Shown here piece after piece: positions 1-12,770 of a DNA stretch of 64,000 nt. The translations under genes were made by a program, and so were the position numbers. This DNA comes from Lumbricus rubellus (Eukaryota; Annelida; Clitellata; Crassiclitellata; Lumbricidae): positions 22,042,894-22,106,893 of the forward strand of contig OX243825.1 in assembly GCA_945859605.1 (NCBI GenBank), given 5' to 3'. How positions within the stretch are numbered: position 1 is the stretch's first letter; the number at the start of each line of letters is the position of its first letter. The notes under the pieces were generated by a model that was not told the DNA's origin, searched no databases, and saw only the letters and a list, made by a program, of their open reading frames with translations.

Positions 1-74
1 CGCCTCTGAACGGTTCACCCTACTAGAGGCGCTTTATAAATGTTTAAATACAATACAATACAATACAATGAAGA
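1..74 (+). repeat. LINE/SINE 3' tail: GCGCCTCT...AGAGGCGCTTTATAAAT
   Basis: Inverted GCGCCTCT/AGAGGCGC pair followed by TTTATAAATG and an ACAATACAAT array. A nearly identical copy lies at 26100-26163. Probably the conserved 3' end of a LINE family. Confidence 0.6.
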
Positions 75-617
75 AACTAAGTGTAAAGAAGATATGTTGT
101 TTTGGGAATTTAATAAGGCAGATGAAGAGCAAAATAGGCAGGTCAAATGACATGTTGCAACCACTGAAAAGGTGTACAGATCACTGCGACTATTTGCTAT
201 GTGCAAGGTTCTAATGGTGAACAATGAACATAGATCAAATGTAGGACTCTGGGCTGTCGGCGCTCGTAAATAAGCTGGTACCCTGCGCTGGACTTTCAAG
301 TGGTGCTTTAGAAATTTGAAGATTACGATTACGATTACGGGTGTGGCAAAAGAGTTCATTGGATCAAGAGTGATGCCAAAAACGTAGATGAAATCTTTGA
401 ATAATTTCTTTCCTAATGTTGCTCATCTGGCGCAGTCTTAATTGGTCTGCTCTTGTGCTGTTGTTTCTGTCGCAATCTTGGTGTGCTCTTGTTTCTTTTT
501 TTCTTGAATCTTGTAGTCCACTGTGTAAAATTCTGCCGACTTGCATTCTCTTTAGTCTCCATTATGTCAGAACCTCAGAATTCTTCGTCGAATTCGTCTA
601 GCATAGTTGCTTGGATA

Positions 618-1160
618 CAGGGGCGGATCCAGGGGGGGGCAATCCGGCCATGCCCCCTCCTATTGAAAACTGCCATGGGACGTGGCCCCCCCATTTGGTC
701 CGAAATTAGCAATACGAATATGGGTACAATGGATATTGGCCCCCCCTATTCTGAAAATTGTATGGGACGTGGCCCCCCGCTCGGTTTTGAAGTTGAGGAG
801 TAAAAAAAAGGTCATCAATTTTTTTGGGGCGGATGAAACGGTATGTTTTTCCCGAAAATTTTGGCAGATGACTAAAAAAAAGGTCATCAACTTTTTCGGC
901 GGATGAAATAGTATTTTTTCCGAAAATTTTGGCAGATGAGTTAAAAAAAGGTCATCAACTTTTTTGGCGGACGAAATGGTATGTTTTTCCCGAAAATTTT
1001 GGGAGATGACTAAAAAAAAGGTCATCAACTTTTTTGGCGGATTAAATGGTATGTTTCTCCAGAAATTTTGGCAGATGACTAAAAAAAATTTCTTAGAAAT
1101 TTTCTTGGTTTTTCCCAAGATTTTGGCCCCCCACTAAAAACAGTTCTGGATCCGCCACTG
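618..1160. mobile_element. hAT-like MITE with internal tandem repeats
   Basis: TIRs are CAGGGGCGGATCCAG and CTGGATCCGCCACTG. The 8-bp target duplication CTTGGATA lies at 610-617 and 1161-1168. The inside holds about four copies of a roughly 70-bp unit (about 810-1085) with AAAGGTCATCAACTTTTTT. The minus-strand reading frame through these units is a by-product of the repeat. No transposase. Confidence 0.9.
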
Positions 1161-1168
1161 CTTGGATA

Positions 1169-2157
1169 CCTAATGATTGTCCAATTAAATGTCATCGTTT
1201 CTTACTTTCCGCACTCTTGCAATAAAATCAGTCTTCCGTAGGCAACTCATTTCTGCGTTAGGGATCTTTTCTTATGTTGTCTTCACATTGTCCAGCATTC
1301 TGATCCGAGTAGAAAAATTAGTTGCATCATTGTCCGGTATATTTCACTAGTTTCCTCTAGACATTCTTCTTCAGGTTCTCTGGCCCTAGGCAGGTTCGAA
1401 TGCAAAATGCTGCCACTACATCCTCCGTTTATTTTACATTAACTTGGGATGTACATAGGCCTATACTATATTAGGCTATAATTATGATATCTAAAGGTGG
1501 TCTCCCGTTGCCTTCCCCTCGGTGTTTTCAATGAGACACTACCTCAAAGCGTAGACTTATATCGCCAAAAATCTGTCTGAGCTGCGCTGTGTCGAATATC
1601 TTATAGGCACTGTATACATGCAGCATACTGCCTGTTGTTCAGCTTTCAATCTTCGCTGTTGTTTTTTTTTATCAAGTCTATTGTGTGCAATTTTATAGGC
1701 ACGCACTCTCTTTACGATGGCATTAGACATGCATCAGGACCATGCATCAGGACTCTGGTTATACGGTGACATAAAAGAATTCAGTCTGAGATGTTGTATT
1801 GTATGCAGGTGTTCCAGTTTATGTGTCTACAAGCAGACGACCGAATCCAATACACAGCAAAAACGCAGCTGCATTTGGAATTGCTCTTCTTCGGAAGTTC
1901 ATAATAGCCTATGTTCAGATCAGGGTGAGAATTGCCAGTGGTTGGGGTTTTCAACCCCCCCCCCACATTTTTTCTTAGAGCCCCCAGAGTAAAGTCTGTT
2001 TTTTACACCCAAATTTCAAGAGGACAATGGTCCAACCCCCTAGTTATTTTCCACAATTTTCACACTGGTTCAGATACGACCCGTGGGCTCGATAGCTTAC
2101 CATGGAGCCAGAGTGTTCCAGGTTAGATTACACCCTCAAGCTACTAAGTGGGGTCTT
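1169..2157. other. No gene recognised
   Basis: AT-rich spacer. A possible C-rich MITE remnant lies at about 1935-1990. Nothing with coding features on either strand. Confidence 0.5.
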
Positions 2158-2300
2158 TGAGCAAGTCCTTCGCTCGCAATCAGTGCTGGTGCGCCGCTTC
2201 GGCTTGAAACTCCGATGCAGTGTCCGCGCTGTAGTCGGGAGCGCCTATGAGTATAACCATAGAGCTTGAAGGGGCTATTTGGCAATTATCATCATCATCA

Positions 2301-2339
<39 letters not shown>

Positions 2340-2341
2340 AT
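2158..2341 (+). mobile_element. SINE 3' body fragment with (TAAA)n tail
   Basis: Contains GCAAGTCCTTCGCTCGCAAT and AACTCCGATGCAGTGTCCGC as in full copies; lacks the tRNA-like head. Followed by an A-rich TAAA array at 2299-2341. Confidence 0.7.
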
Positions 2342-2342
2342 G

Positions 2343-3990
2343 ATGGCCCAGATCAGAGTCTCTGTATGGACTTTCTCAAGGTCCTCAACACAATGAATGA
2401 CACAGTGAAGACTTGAAACAGCGCAAGCATTGTCCGAGTTGCATGCCGAGCTCCTCTCTAACCACTCGGCTACCGTGACCCACCGATGAAGCCCTGTCCA
2501 TACCATTGATACCAAGAAGCAATCGCTCGGTCGTTACCATCTGCTCACAAAAACAGATTCATTATATGGCTTTGCAGGAAGAGCAGCAGCTAACGTCAGA
2601 TTGCTGATGAGTTGAGACAAGAGCCAGAAACACAGATCTAATTGATCTCTTCGAATCCATCTTTGTCTGTTGCTGAATCTTTCCTTTGTTTTGATGAACA
2701 GCCAACGGCGGCAGTATCCATGGCAACGCCAGCTATGCAACAAATGGCACAGCAGAAGCAAGATAAATGATCTACAGTACAATGACATTTTCTTTTTGCA
2801 ATGTTTACTACTGCCAAAATAATGCTGTCCAAAACACGGTCAGTCCAAGGTCATTGGGTCCATTTGACCATTTGTACTGACCTGTTGACCACTGCATCAA
2901 TTACTTGAAGATTTCTGACTTTGTTCTGACTACTGTTAATTTGTTGAAATTTTAAATGAAAGCCACTGCATAAAGTCCGTATTTGTGCGAGGTAAGTTTG
3001 TTCATCTTGGCACTTTCCTGTGTATCTGTTCGAGTTAGGAGGTCACTGTATGTATGATATACCCTACGCATAATTATGTTGACTTATGCGCACATTCAAT
3101 AAGCTTAGGCCTAAATAATGTGTACATTCAAAATTCCTACTATACCCGTGCTGTATCCCGACCATTCAGTGGCTTTTGTGCCTCAAACTTCGTCAAATGC
3201 CCTATAATCATTGAATGTGTAACTGTGCCTTTTAGGTAAGGTGTTTGCTGTTTCTTCTTTAAGGCTGTTTTGACTCATTATAAATTTTGTCAGGACCACT
3301 CTACAGCAACCTAATGGCCATCATGATCATGGTATAACCGCCCAGGGGACCCAGCTAGCGGGGTTGCAAGACCCCATCCGGGTCCACTATGCAACCAAAT
3401 GGAAACTATTAAGCCTAGAAACATTACTAATGCACTGCTTTATTATGTTTGTAAACTTCGTTTCTTTGACGCTTGATTTGATTTGTTGTTCTTGGTTGTC
3501 AAATAAATGATCTTATTTAATCTGATTTGCACATAGGTCTATTTATATGGATATGTATTTTGGCATTTATGTTGATTTTGTGATTTATGGCGTCGATGCT
3601 GTCTGTCAATAGACGACTACAGTGCTGTCTTTTCTTCTTTCAATTGCTTCATGCTGACATCTGTCGAATGAAAACTAAACACAAACCTACTCACTAGCGC
3701 CATCTATCGCCAAAGCATCGCTTACTAACTCAAATCCACTAGCAATCCAATGAGAAATTTATTTGATCCGATGATCAACAAATCAACCTATAAATCAATC
3801 AATAATCAATCGATTAATTAACAAATCAACCAATCAATCGATAGATACATCGATAAATTAATCAATAAATCAGTCATTAAAAATCAATAACATAATCAAT
3901 TATATTGAACAATCAATCAGTAAATCAATCAATAGAAAATCAAACAATAAATCAATCGTGTGTCTTTTTCTCGAACAGGTGCTCTGATGC
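2343..3990. other. No gene recognised
   Basis: Spacer ending in a degenerate AATCAATC tract at about 3776-3955. Short frames have no splice context or recognisable motifs. Confidence 0.5.
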
Positions 3991-3994
3991 AGCA

Positions 3995-4080
3995 GTGCTA
4001 AAAGTGTAAAAAAAAGAAGTGCCTCGACGCCCCTTACCTTTCCAAAAAAGTGCCATGACGCCCCTTTCATGTGTGCTGGG
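3995..4080 (+). mobile_element. Truncated CAGTGCTAAAAGTGT MITE copy
   Basis: Left end CAGTGCTAAAAGTGTAAAAA, followed by AAGTGCC and ACGCCCCTTACCTTTCC as in the 58729 copy, then lost after TGTGCTGG. Confidence 0.6.
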
Positions 4081-4866
4081 GAATAAAGTAACAACGGGAA
4101 GAAAACAATTTCTACTACAAACAATTGTTTTGTTATTCTAATTTAAGTGAATAAATAACCTTTAATAAAAACTTTATTCCTAAGCCAATAGGTGAGGTTT
4201 AACCCCCGAAACCCCCCCCCCCCCCACCTCCCTTGTCTACGCATTGAGCCCGAGATTCAAAGCGTTGAGACAAACCACCAATGCCAATGGTATGCGATCC
4301 AGCATCCTCAGTTCCTCACCCAATTATTGCGCTGCCATCCGATCAAGCATCGTAAACGTGTGTTTCCCATGTTCTGCTTGACTTCAGATGCGCACAACTG
4401 TGACATGCCAAATGGAACAGCGAGCCGAGCGCTTAATCTAAGTATAATCATATGATACTCGTTTCGTAATTCAAACGGACAAGTATGCAGTAAGATTATA
4501 TGAAATAGTAGCGACAGCTGGCGACAATTTTAACAGGAGACAAATTTGACTGTTAATAAACCATAAAACTTTGGACACTAAGTCTTCTTTTCGTCAGTTT
4601 TTAATTAAGCAGAACCGCTGAAAGATACATGTACATATTCAGCAAGGCAGACACGTTCATCGTTTCAGAGTGGGAGTGTTTATAGTTCATTCATTCATAC
4701 ATTCTGAGAATTTATATAGCGCCTCTTCAAGATACAAGTAACTACTCAGAGGCGCTCTTTGCGCTGGCCGAATGTTAAATGTAATTTCGACAAAACAAAA
4801 ATAGTAGGCTACATCAATTTGCAAAAATAATACACAATAAGCTAAAAGAAGAGTCACCGTTGGCTG

Positions 4867-4867
<1 letters not shown>

Positions 4868-4901
<34 letters not shown>
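4868..4901 (+). repeat. (CA)17 microsatellite
   Basis: Uninterrupted CA dinucleotides. A second CA-rich then AT-rich tract lies at 15209-15322. Confidence 0.95.
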
Positions 4902-4905
<4 letters not shown>

Positions 4906-5163
4906 GAACCAACCAACAGATTCCAGTCTGCAGCCGAGGGATATTGTGGATGGATGTTTAGAGTCTCTGGACGAGGTTGCGTCGATAGAGTATAGTTGTG
5001 GCAGTGTTCGCCTGGACCAATTATTGTGAAACGGGTAGAATCTGCCGCTTGTTTTAAATTTCCATTGAAGGTGAAACAGACAGAAAAGAAATTCTCAAAT
5101 TCAGTCGAATGTCGTCGAAACAACAAGCAGCCGTGGAGTGATTTGTATACCATTATACTTTGA

Positions 5164-5376
5164 GGGGCACTGTGGTGTAGTGGGCATGTTCGTTGACTTG
5201 CAGTCGGAGGGTTGCAAGTTCGAATCCACTTCAGGCCGCAAGCCCTTCACTAGCAATTACTCAGCGCCTCGGCGTGAAACTGCGATTCAGTGTCCGCGCA
5301 GTAATCGGGAGCGCTTCTGGGTAGTAATCTTGAAGGAGCGCTATGACAAGTGTACATGCAAACATTATACCCCGAA
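5164..5376 (+). mobile_element. tRNA-derived SINE, subfamily B
   Basis: Box A-like TGTGGTGTAGTGG and box B-like AAGTTCGAATCC, then the conserved body (GCGTGAAACTGCGATTCAGT) and tail GCGCTATGACAAGTGTACAT. Slightly 3'-diverged. Confidence 0.82.
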
Positions 5377-5515
5377 ATTTTCTAAATGCAGTAACAGTTC
5401 GAGATGAATTTCTATGCAGCCAATTTCTATGCAATCAAACACAACCTGTTGCGTCGCAAGAAAACTGTTTTGAATTTAGACTCAGAACAGGTCACGATAT
5501 ATTGCATTATGCCCT

Positions 5516-5945
5516 GCTAACGTTCATGCTGCGGTATGCAATTCATTTGGAACTTGAGAGCTTCTACCAGAGTTTCTTTGTATGTAATCAATTGCACCAT
5601 ACATTTGACTGCAAAATACCATTAGGTCTATTATCGCCTATGCCTACATTTCTCTGACTTCACTGTAGATAATAGAGTTCACTGCTAACGTTCACTTTGC
5701 GGTCTGTAGGCTAATTCATTTTGGAACTATAGGGAGCCTCTACCACAGTTTCTTTGACTGTATATAATTATTGCACTGTGCATATTCACTGCAAAAGAAC
5801 ACCAGGTCTACATTTCTCAGACTTCACTGTAGACCTTCGCGTTCACTTGACGTTCACTTTGGGGTCTATAATGCATTTGGAACTGCCAGCGTTTCTTAGC
5901 ATAATATTGCACAATGCACTTTCACTGCCACGTGTCGTTGCACTT
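5516..5945 (+). repeat. Tandem repeat of about 165 bp, 2.6 units
   Basis: Units begin at about 5516, 5684 and 5849, with shared GCTAACGTTCA, TCATTTGGAACT, TTTCTTTG and CTGACTTCACTGTAGA blocks. Followed by a 17-bp unit CTGCATCCTTATAAAA repeated three times at about 5968-6018. Confidence 0.7.
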
Positions 5946-6514
5946 CTCTTACTTCACTGTGTATTCTGCATCCTTATAAAATTGCATCCTTATAAAACTG
6001 CATCCTTATAAAATTGCAGCAGAGCAAACAAACTAGCACTGAAACGACTCTGGACGTATCATCTTACACGTGTAAGCAGACCAGCGATAAGACGACTGAA
6101 GCACTGCCAATAGATATTTCGGGTATCAGCGGCTAACGAGAGGACGTTTCGCCCCTCCCCACGCCGCCCCCATCCACCCCCCACCCCCAGATACACACCC
6201 AATGGGTTTGGTTTATCTTAATCATCTTGGCCTCCGTTGACAGATAAGTGGCAGATCTTGGGTTCAGTCTTTGCCACCCTATGCATGACCCCAATCCTCC
6301 CCCACCCATCCTATGTATGGGTTACCATTACCACAAAATAACGCCTTTGTCTGACCGACCTTATAGTCTTACAATTATGTAGGTCAGTTGGTTACACGAC
6401 CCTACACATACTTATTATTGACTCACAATTAAGACTCGATAAAATTCAAATCATGCACAAAGTGCACATCCGCTTACGAATATAGACTAATTATAATACA
6501 CAAACGGAATCTCG

Positions 6515-6605
6515 TAATCTCCAAATTTCTACAGCGACACTCGAAAGACGATTTAACCAAGCGCAGGGCACCAGCTTATTCACGAGCGTTGAATCGTCAA
6601 TCTGC
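6515..6605 (-). repeat. Dispersed repeat AATAAGCTGGTGCCCTGCGCT
   Basis: The block shared with 268-345 (+) and 17118-17205 (+) includes AAGCTGGTGCCCTGCGC, then CGAAGATTACGATTACGAT-like sequence. Family not recognised. Confidence 0.5.
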
Positions 6606-6913
6606 AGGAAGACACCAAACACAATGATCACGGTGAAATAATTGTTCAGCAAGAGTTTGAAAATGCCAAGCAGGAAATCAAGAACATGCATGGATGCTTT
6701 TTAATGCATGGATGCTTCTAAATGTAAATTTCTTAATTTACTTGTGTAAGCTTACTGTATATGTTTTGGCATGTATAATATATATATATATGTTTAATTG
6801 CTTATATATATATATGTTATTATGTATGAATAATTTGTATATAGAGTTATAGACCTATGTATATATATATGCTTATATATACATATAATCATGTATGTGT
6901 AACTTTGTATATA

Positions 6914-8074
6914 CAGGGTGGGCCAAAAAAAAGACCCCCCCCTAAGTTTTTTGCCAATATTTTGGCCAGAAGTAAGAATTTTGAAATGAAATTTTGCAGT
7001 CTTAAAGACAATTCATATTTACACATGATGGCCAGATTTCATCTAAATATATCAAACAGAACAAAAGTTATAGCAGTTTTAGTGAGGCCACCCCCCCCGT
7101 TTTTTGACGATTCAAAAATGAAACGCAAAAATTTTAAGATTTTTACCCATATCTTAACCAAAAGTAAGAATTTTGAAATGAAATTTTACAGTCTTAAAGG
7201 CAATTCATATTTACATATTATGGCAGGTTTTCATCAAATTATTTCAAACACAACACAAGTTATAGCACTTTTAGTGAGACCACCCACCGTTTTTGACGAT
7301 TCAAAAACGAAACGCAACAAAAAGTAGCAAAAACACTATTTTTTTAAGTCTCGTCTCAAATAACTGTTGTAAAATGAACTTGGTAGTGCTTCACAACTTG
7401 TGTTCAATGTGCCCATCACCACTGCCAAAACTTCTTTTGAGTCTCTTTGCAAAGTTCTTGATGGACCCCTGATTAATCTGACAGATTCCTTATTTACCAA
7501 TTTGATTGTCGTCTTGCTAAGTGACTTCTCAGCGACGTGCAGCTACGCAGGTACCATGTTTCTTTTTTAAATAGTAATAATAATGATCATCTGTCAATAT
7601 CAAGGCTATTTGATAATAATTATTTGAGATGAGACTTAATAAAATCGTGTTTTTGCTGCGTTACGTCGTTGAATTGTCAAAAATTGGGGGGTGGCCTCAC
7701 TAAAAGTGGTATAACTTTTGTTGTTTTGGAAATAGTTTGATGAAATCTGACCGTCATATGCAGATATGAATTGTCTTTAAGACTGTAAAATTTCATTTTG
7801 ATATTCTTACTTTTGGCCAAGATATTGGCCAGAATAATTAGATTAAATTTTTATTACTTTTTGTTGCGTCGCGTTTTTGAATCGTCAAAAAACGGTGGGT
7901 GGCCTCACTAAAAGTGGCATAACTTTTGTTCTGTTTGAAATATTTTTATGAAATCTGGCCATCATATGTAAATATGAATTGTCTTTAAGACTGTAAAATT
8001 TCATCTGAAAATTCTTACTTTTGGTCAAGATATTGGCAAAAATCTTAGGGGGGTCTTTTTTTTGGCCCACCCTG
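6914..8074. mobile_element. Mariner-like foldback element (1161 bp, non-autonomous)
   Basis: TIRs begin CAGGGTGGGCCAAAAAAAAG and are mirrored at 8055-8074; TA flanks both sides. Each arm carries two imperfect units of about 140-190 bp in inverted orientation (6950-7320 and 7645-8060). The arms enclose a unique loop at about 7364-7619. The same peptide-like frame (KFFANILxxSKNFEMKF) can be read on the + strand of the left arm and the - strand of the right arm. No transposase. Confidence 0.88.
7336..7542 (-). other. Open frame in the loop of the foldback element
   Basis: A 68-codon minus-strand frame without ATG at its start (SLSKTTIKLVNKESVRLIRG and onward), mostly in the only non-repeated part of the element. 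It may be captured host sequence; no family recognised. Confidence 0.25.
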
Positions 8075-8077
8075 TAC

Positions 8078-9530
8078 ATATAGGGCCATGTGTGTCTGAC
8101 GCCTGAAAGGGAAACAGCGCTGTGGCCGGTGTCAGAGTGTCTGAATAGCAGCCACGTCTGCATGCAGTGTCAAGGGAGATCATCTAAACAAATCTGTGCT
8201 AATGGCGATGAGAGATGAAAGCAAGATAAGACATTCCCCCCACACACGTCTACAAGCAACCAACAGGCAACAACTACCGTACACAACTACACTACAACCC
8301 CAACCACACCACAACTACACCACAACCACACCACAACCACACCACATGGCAGTGGTCTGTCTTATAATCCAGCGGTGTCCAAAATAGGCCTACATCACCT
8401 TATCCAGCATCTTGAGTTCCACTGCGCGTCTACGTTTAGACCTATACGATATGTAATAGGCCACTTGTGTTTGGTTACCTTATAGATATACAATCGGCGA
8501 TTATATAACTACAGTTACTACACTGTACATACGATTCCAATCGCAACATTTATATTTTAAAAATAGACCCACAATCCTTTATAAGCTCATAATGTGTTGA
8601 TACATGTCTGTTTATGTTATGTAGGAATGTAACCAAAGACGTCTAAAGTGGTCCCCATTCCCCAAATGTATCAAAAAGTCACAACAAGTTTGATGGTATT
8701 GTTGATATCAAAAACACGTTCACATAATAACATGATACGTTTAATCGGATATTTTCATATAATATACACATCTTGGAAAGGTTCAACAGCCTACGGGAGC
8801 GGGCGGGTATTAGGAACTCGATAGACATGCGACAAATGTCGACAATAGAAGAACAATTGTTGTTATTATTATTCTGCTATTCGTTTAAATGAGCGCCTGA
8901 AAAAATGTTTGCACGAGGGCCATTGCAAAATGGTGTCTAGCCTAAAATGTAAACTTCTCAGCCTCACTTTGTGTATTATTAGTATCGTTAGTGTGTTAAG
9001 GGGAAAAAATTTGCTAAACCCAAAACTTGTTGGTTAAAATGTGTCAATTTTAAAGAGAGTAGGTGCCCTTCTTGCTCCTATGTGTAGGGTCAATGTTCGT
9101 CTAATTTATCCCAAGATCACGAGTAGCTATAGACAAAGATTCCTGAAATTGCCTTCGGAACGAGAGGGGAGTAGATACAAAGAATGATCATGCACCGCTT
9201 GTGATGGTGAATTCTTCAGTCATGGACCGATGACCGCATTGAGGTGGAATCCAAAAATCCCCTGATTTTTTTAGTGTGGGAGACACAGTTGGTGTTCAAT
9301 TGAAAACTGATGCTCGAATTTATTTTAATCAGAAAGAAATTCTAAGAATTTCTATGGCATAATTATCTCTTCGCGTCTGCTTCAGGACCTTGGAATTCGT
9401 CCATTGCTGGCTAAAGACCATTGAAAAGGAGATGAGCGCCACCCTGTGTTCCGCATGGAACTGGATGGACTTCACATTTTTTACTTCTTATAGACTCTAC
9501 GAGACAGCATGCAGCATGGTGAATGAACTT
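8078..9530. other. No gene recognised
   Basis: AT-rich spacer with a CACAACTACAC-type tract at 8277-8345. No element ends found. Confidence 0.5.
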
Positions 9531-9537
9531 TGAGAAT

Positions 9538-9640
9538 CTGTCTGTCTGTCTGCCTGTCTGTCTCTGTCTCTGCTTTTGTCTCTGTCTGTCTGTCTGTCTA
9601 TCTGTCTGTCTGTCTGTCTCTGCTTTTGTCTCTGTCTGAC
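9538..9640 (+). repeat. (CTGT)n microsatellite
   Basis: CTGTCTGTCTGC units, interrupted by TCTGCTTTTGTCTCTG twice. Looser CTGT-rich tracts also occupy 11795-12025 and 19316-19432. Confidence 0.9.
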
Positions 9641-10917
9641 TCTCCGCAGTCTCTTTGGGTGGTCGGCATATATTCACCAGACTCCGTAGAATTTCAGTGC
9701 AAGGGCGATGGGAAGCGGCTCAAGTAGCCTATCAAACTAAAAAAATGAGAAACAGTCAGTCATAATTATATGCCAACAAAATGTCTGAATGTTTCATTCT
9801 TTGATTTTAATAATAGCTCATAATAAAGGTTTGCGATGAGCTTAAAGGTCGGCAACTCAGCTATAAGCTGCTATAATGTTTACTGGCAGTGGTAAGATGA
9901 GACGGCAGAAGAGAGGAATGGCCACCGGTCGAGGATATAATTACGAAAGTGAAGTGGCTAACATCTCATAGCCTACCCATGCCTCAGGGCTAGCCGCTAG
10001 CTTAAGGGAGCACGCTTTTTCTTCAGGCCCCTCGAGTACCAAAAAGGCTTCATGCATGATTCACTTTAATTTCTATCTGTATACCGGTAAGTAAAACATT
10101 GCTATTGCGTATAGATAGGCCTGGCTATATTCGGGGGGAAAACAAAATGCAATGTGCCATAGCAAGTTCGTTTTCTCAGCCCGGCATATTATGAGGGTGC
10201 ATGGGTGGCCAGTCCTTTCACTTGTTCCCCTCTCTCTCTCAACCAAGTGCAAATTCATCGCATTAACCCTTTATATGCACGCAAGCATGACTACATATCA
10301 AAGGATAAGCCGTGGCACGTTTAATCAGCAAGTAACTGGATTCCCAGGGCATTAAACTGAGCCAAAAGGTCACACTTGCGCATCATAAATAATTATCTTC
10401 ATCCTCATCCGCCAAATGTTGATGCCATCATCTGCCACATCAGATGCGGATGATGCAGATGATGGTGGTTGCTCGCATCACACCCCCACCCCACAACAGC
10501 GGGAGTAAGTTACCACCCATACACCCTCCATTTGACCCCAGCCACCCCCCATAAAATCATCGTCGGTTTATACCGGTTCTGGGGTCACGACACCGATTCA
10601 TTAGAGTTGACCTAAGGACAGCTGTGGCCTGTGATTGGTTGCCTTCATGTCAGGCTAAATTTGGACCACCCCACCCCCTACACACACACGATAGTGAAGA
10701 AGAAAAGGAGAAGTAAACACAGTTAAAGAAACACATTAGCACACAGACTGGGCAGACACGTACGTATACTTGCAATCATTTTGTATATACAGCAGACACT
10801 GTGTCTTTAAATGACTGTATGCATGTATGCGTGTATCGATACGTTGGATAAAGCTGGCATCATCAATGTTACTTTACATGCTGAAATGTCCTTGTTTGCA
10901 TGTATGCAGGTCCATTG

Positions 10918-11022
10918 CAGGGTTTAATGTGGGGCGGTCATGGACGGCATCCATGCATTTATTTTTCAGATCTCAACGCCGTCCTGCCTCTTATTAGACC
11001 TGCACGACCTGGAAAGGTAAGG
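10918..11022 (-). mobile_element. Truncated CAGTGCTAAAAGTGT MITE copy
   Basis: The + strand reads CAGGGTTTAATGTGGGGCGG then TCATGGACGGCATCC, the reverse of the right end of the 58729 copy. Diverged. Confidence 0.55.
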
Positions 11023-12708
11023 AACATCTATGATGGCATCCGCGTTCACGAAGCCTGGGTCAATCCAGGCGCGCCCTCCCTGTGAGTACCTTCGGGGAAA
11101 CTAAGGATGCCACCAGCTGACCGAATTCATCCGAATCCCGGTCCACGCTCCGACAAGACCTGGAGCAGTAGCATACGCGAAGAAGATCTAAAGATTTCAT
11201 TTTCTAAACTCTAAGCATTGGTTGGTTGTGTGGTTGAATGTTAGATTGTTGCGAGGTTCAAGGATGAGGATGAAGATGGGTTCGATAGACCATCTCAGGC
11301 AAAGTTTTACGCCTGGGATGAAATCGGAATCGATTCTTCAAAGACTCTTTCGTACTCGTCACTGTTTCCATTATCGAATGAACCACCACGTCCCATGAGT
11401 TCATGCATCGCCCGCCTCCCTAAATCCCTGGCCACCTATTTATCTTTTCCCTTTCATCGAAACTGCCTGCCAGTTGGTCTGCATGGTCTGTGTTTGCCTC
11501 TCTGACTGTTTGCCTGGATGGTTGTTGGCCGATAGTCTGTTTGCTTGTCTGACTGCGAGGGTGTGTGCGTGCCAGGTACCTCTGTAAATGTTGTTATAGG
11601 TGACATCTATACCGGCCAGTTGATGCAGCTGTGGCATTGATGCCAGTCTCAAGGGCATTGATGCCACAAGTCTCAAGGGCATCGAAGAACTGTCTATGAT
11701 AGCCGGTTATTATAAGACTCAAGCTACTTCCGACTCTTTATCTTCTTCTCTCTATCTTTTGGCGGCTAATAGGCTAATAGCTCCGCTTTCTCTGTCTACC
11801 TTTCTCTGTCTGTCTTTCGCAGTCTGCCGCTGACTGTCTCTCTTTTTCTATGTCTGTCTGTCTGTCTCTCTCTGCCTATCTTTCTCTGTCTCTCTTGCTA
11901 TGTCTACCTTTCTGATTCTCTTTCTCTGTCTCTCTTTCTCTGCCTATCCTTCCCTGTCTGTATGTCTGTCTGTGTCTGCCTTTCTCTGTCTGTCTTAGCT
12001 TGTCTTCGGTCTTGTCTCTCTCTTCCAAGTTCGACACGGGTTATTTATAGACGGAATGTCTAATACATAAGGATGTGTGACCCGCTGCGTTTTGATGCGA
12101 TGTGCAAATAATTAAGAGATGATAGACAGCATCAGTTTTCACTCGATCTGCGCACCTAACAGAGGCAGGTCGGCACAGTTGCCATAAATTCTGATCTATT
12201 TGCGTATAATTCACTCGATGAAAGAGCGATATATCTCGGCATTTACTGCACAGATAAAGGACCCCAACCGACAACGTCAGCTGATAAACGAATGGATGGA
12301 TAAGGAAATGAGTCCGGGTGACACCAGCCGTAAACGGTTGTCTATGCCGTTGTCTATGCCGTTGTCTATTATGTCGTTGTATCACTGTTGCATAATTTAT
12401 CGACAACGTCTATGGGTGAAGTTGATGGATTCGGTCGGTGAGTAAGTAAGTCCTCGTCCGCTGCAGCCGGAAGTGAAAGATTGGATTATGGGAGAAGTGG
12501 GAGAAGTGGGTAAACTTTAAACAGCGTCGATTTGAAGTGATGACGGATTCTGCGAAACTTGATCTAAGAAAAATAATATATCTGAAGTTTAAAGGACGTC
12601 CCCGACGCCCCGATGAAGGAAACGAAACAGTTTTAATGAATGCACGAGGACAAAAACAGGTACATATATGTATGGCAACACACAATGTCACATGCCAGTC
12701 CAAAGTCT

Positions 12709-12770
12709 AGATAATGGAGGAGGGCGACACTGATCATCTTTGAAATGACAGTGTCGTTAAACAGTAATAA
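12709..12770 (+). repeat. Dispersed repeat GGAGGGCGACACT...GTGTCGTTAA
   Basis: A short shared block recurs at 17610-17668 (+), 14625-14690 (-), 19925-19985 (-) and 26225-26290 (-); the reverse copies continue into CCAGGTTTGGGACTGGCACT. Probably one old element family; boundaries not resolved. Confidence 0.5.

Noticed and set aside
660..1118. 152-codon minus-strand frame with repeated KKLMTFFLVICQNF
   Set aside because: It lies within the MITE's tandem units; lysine/phenylalanine runs come from A/T tracts.
1935..1990. Possible hAT-like MITE starting CCAGTGGTTGGGGTTTTC
   Set aside because: No convincing opposite end or target duplication was found.
10900..11085. 61-codon frame that looked like an exon with a GTAAGG donor
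   Set aside because: The sequence is a reversed fragment of the CAGTGCTAAAAGTGT MITE family.
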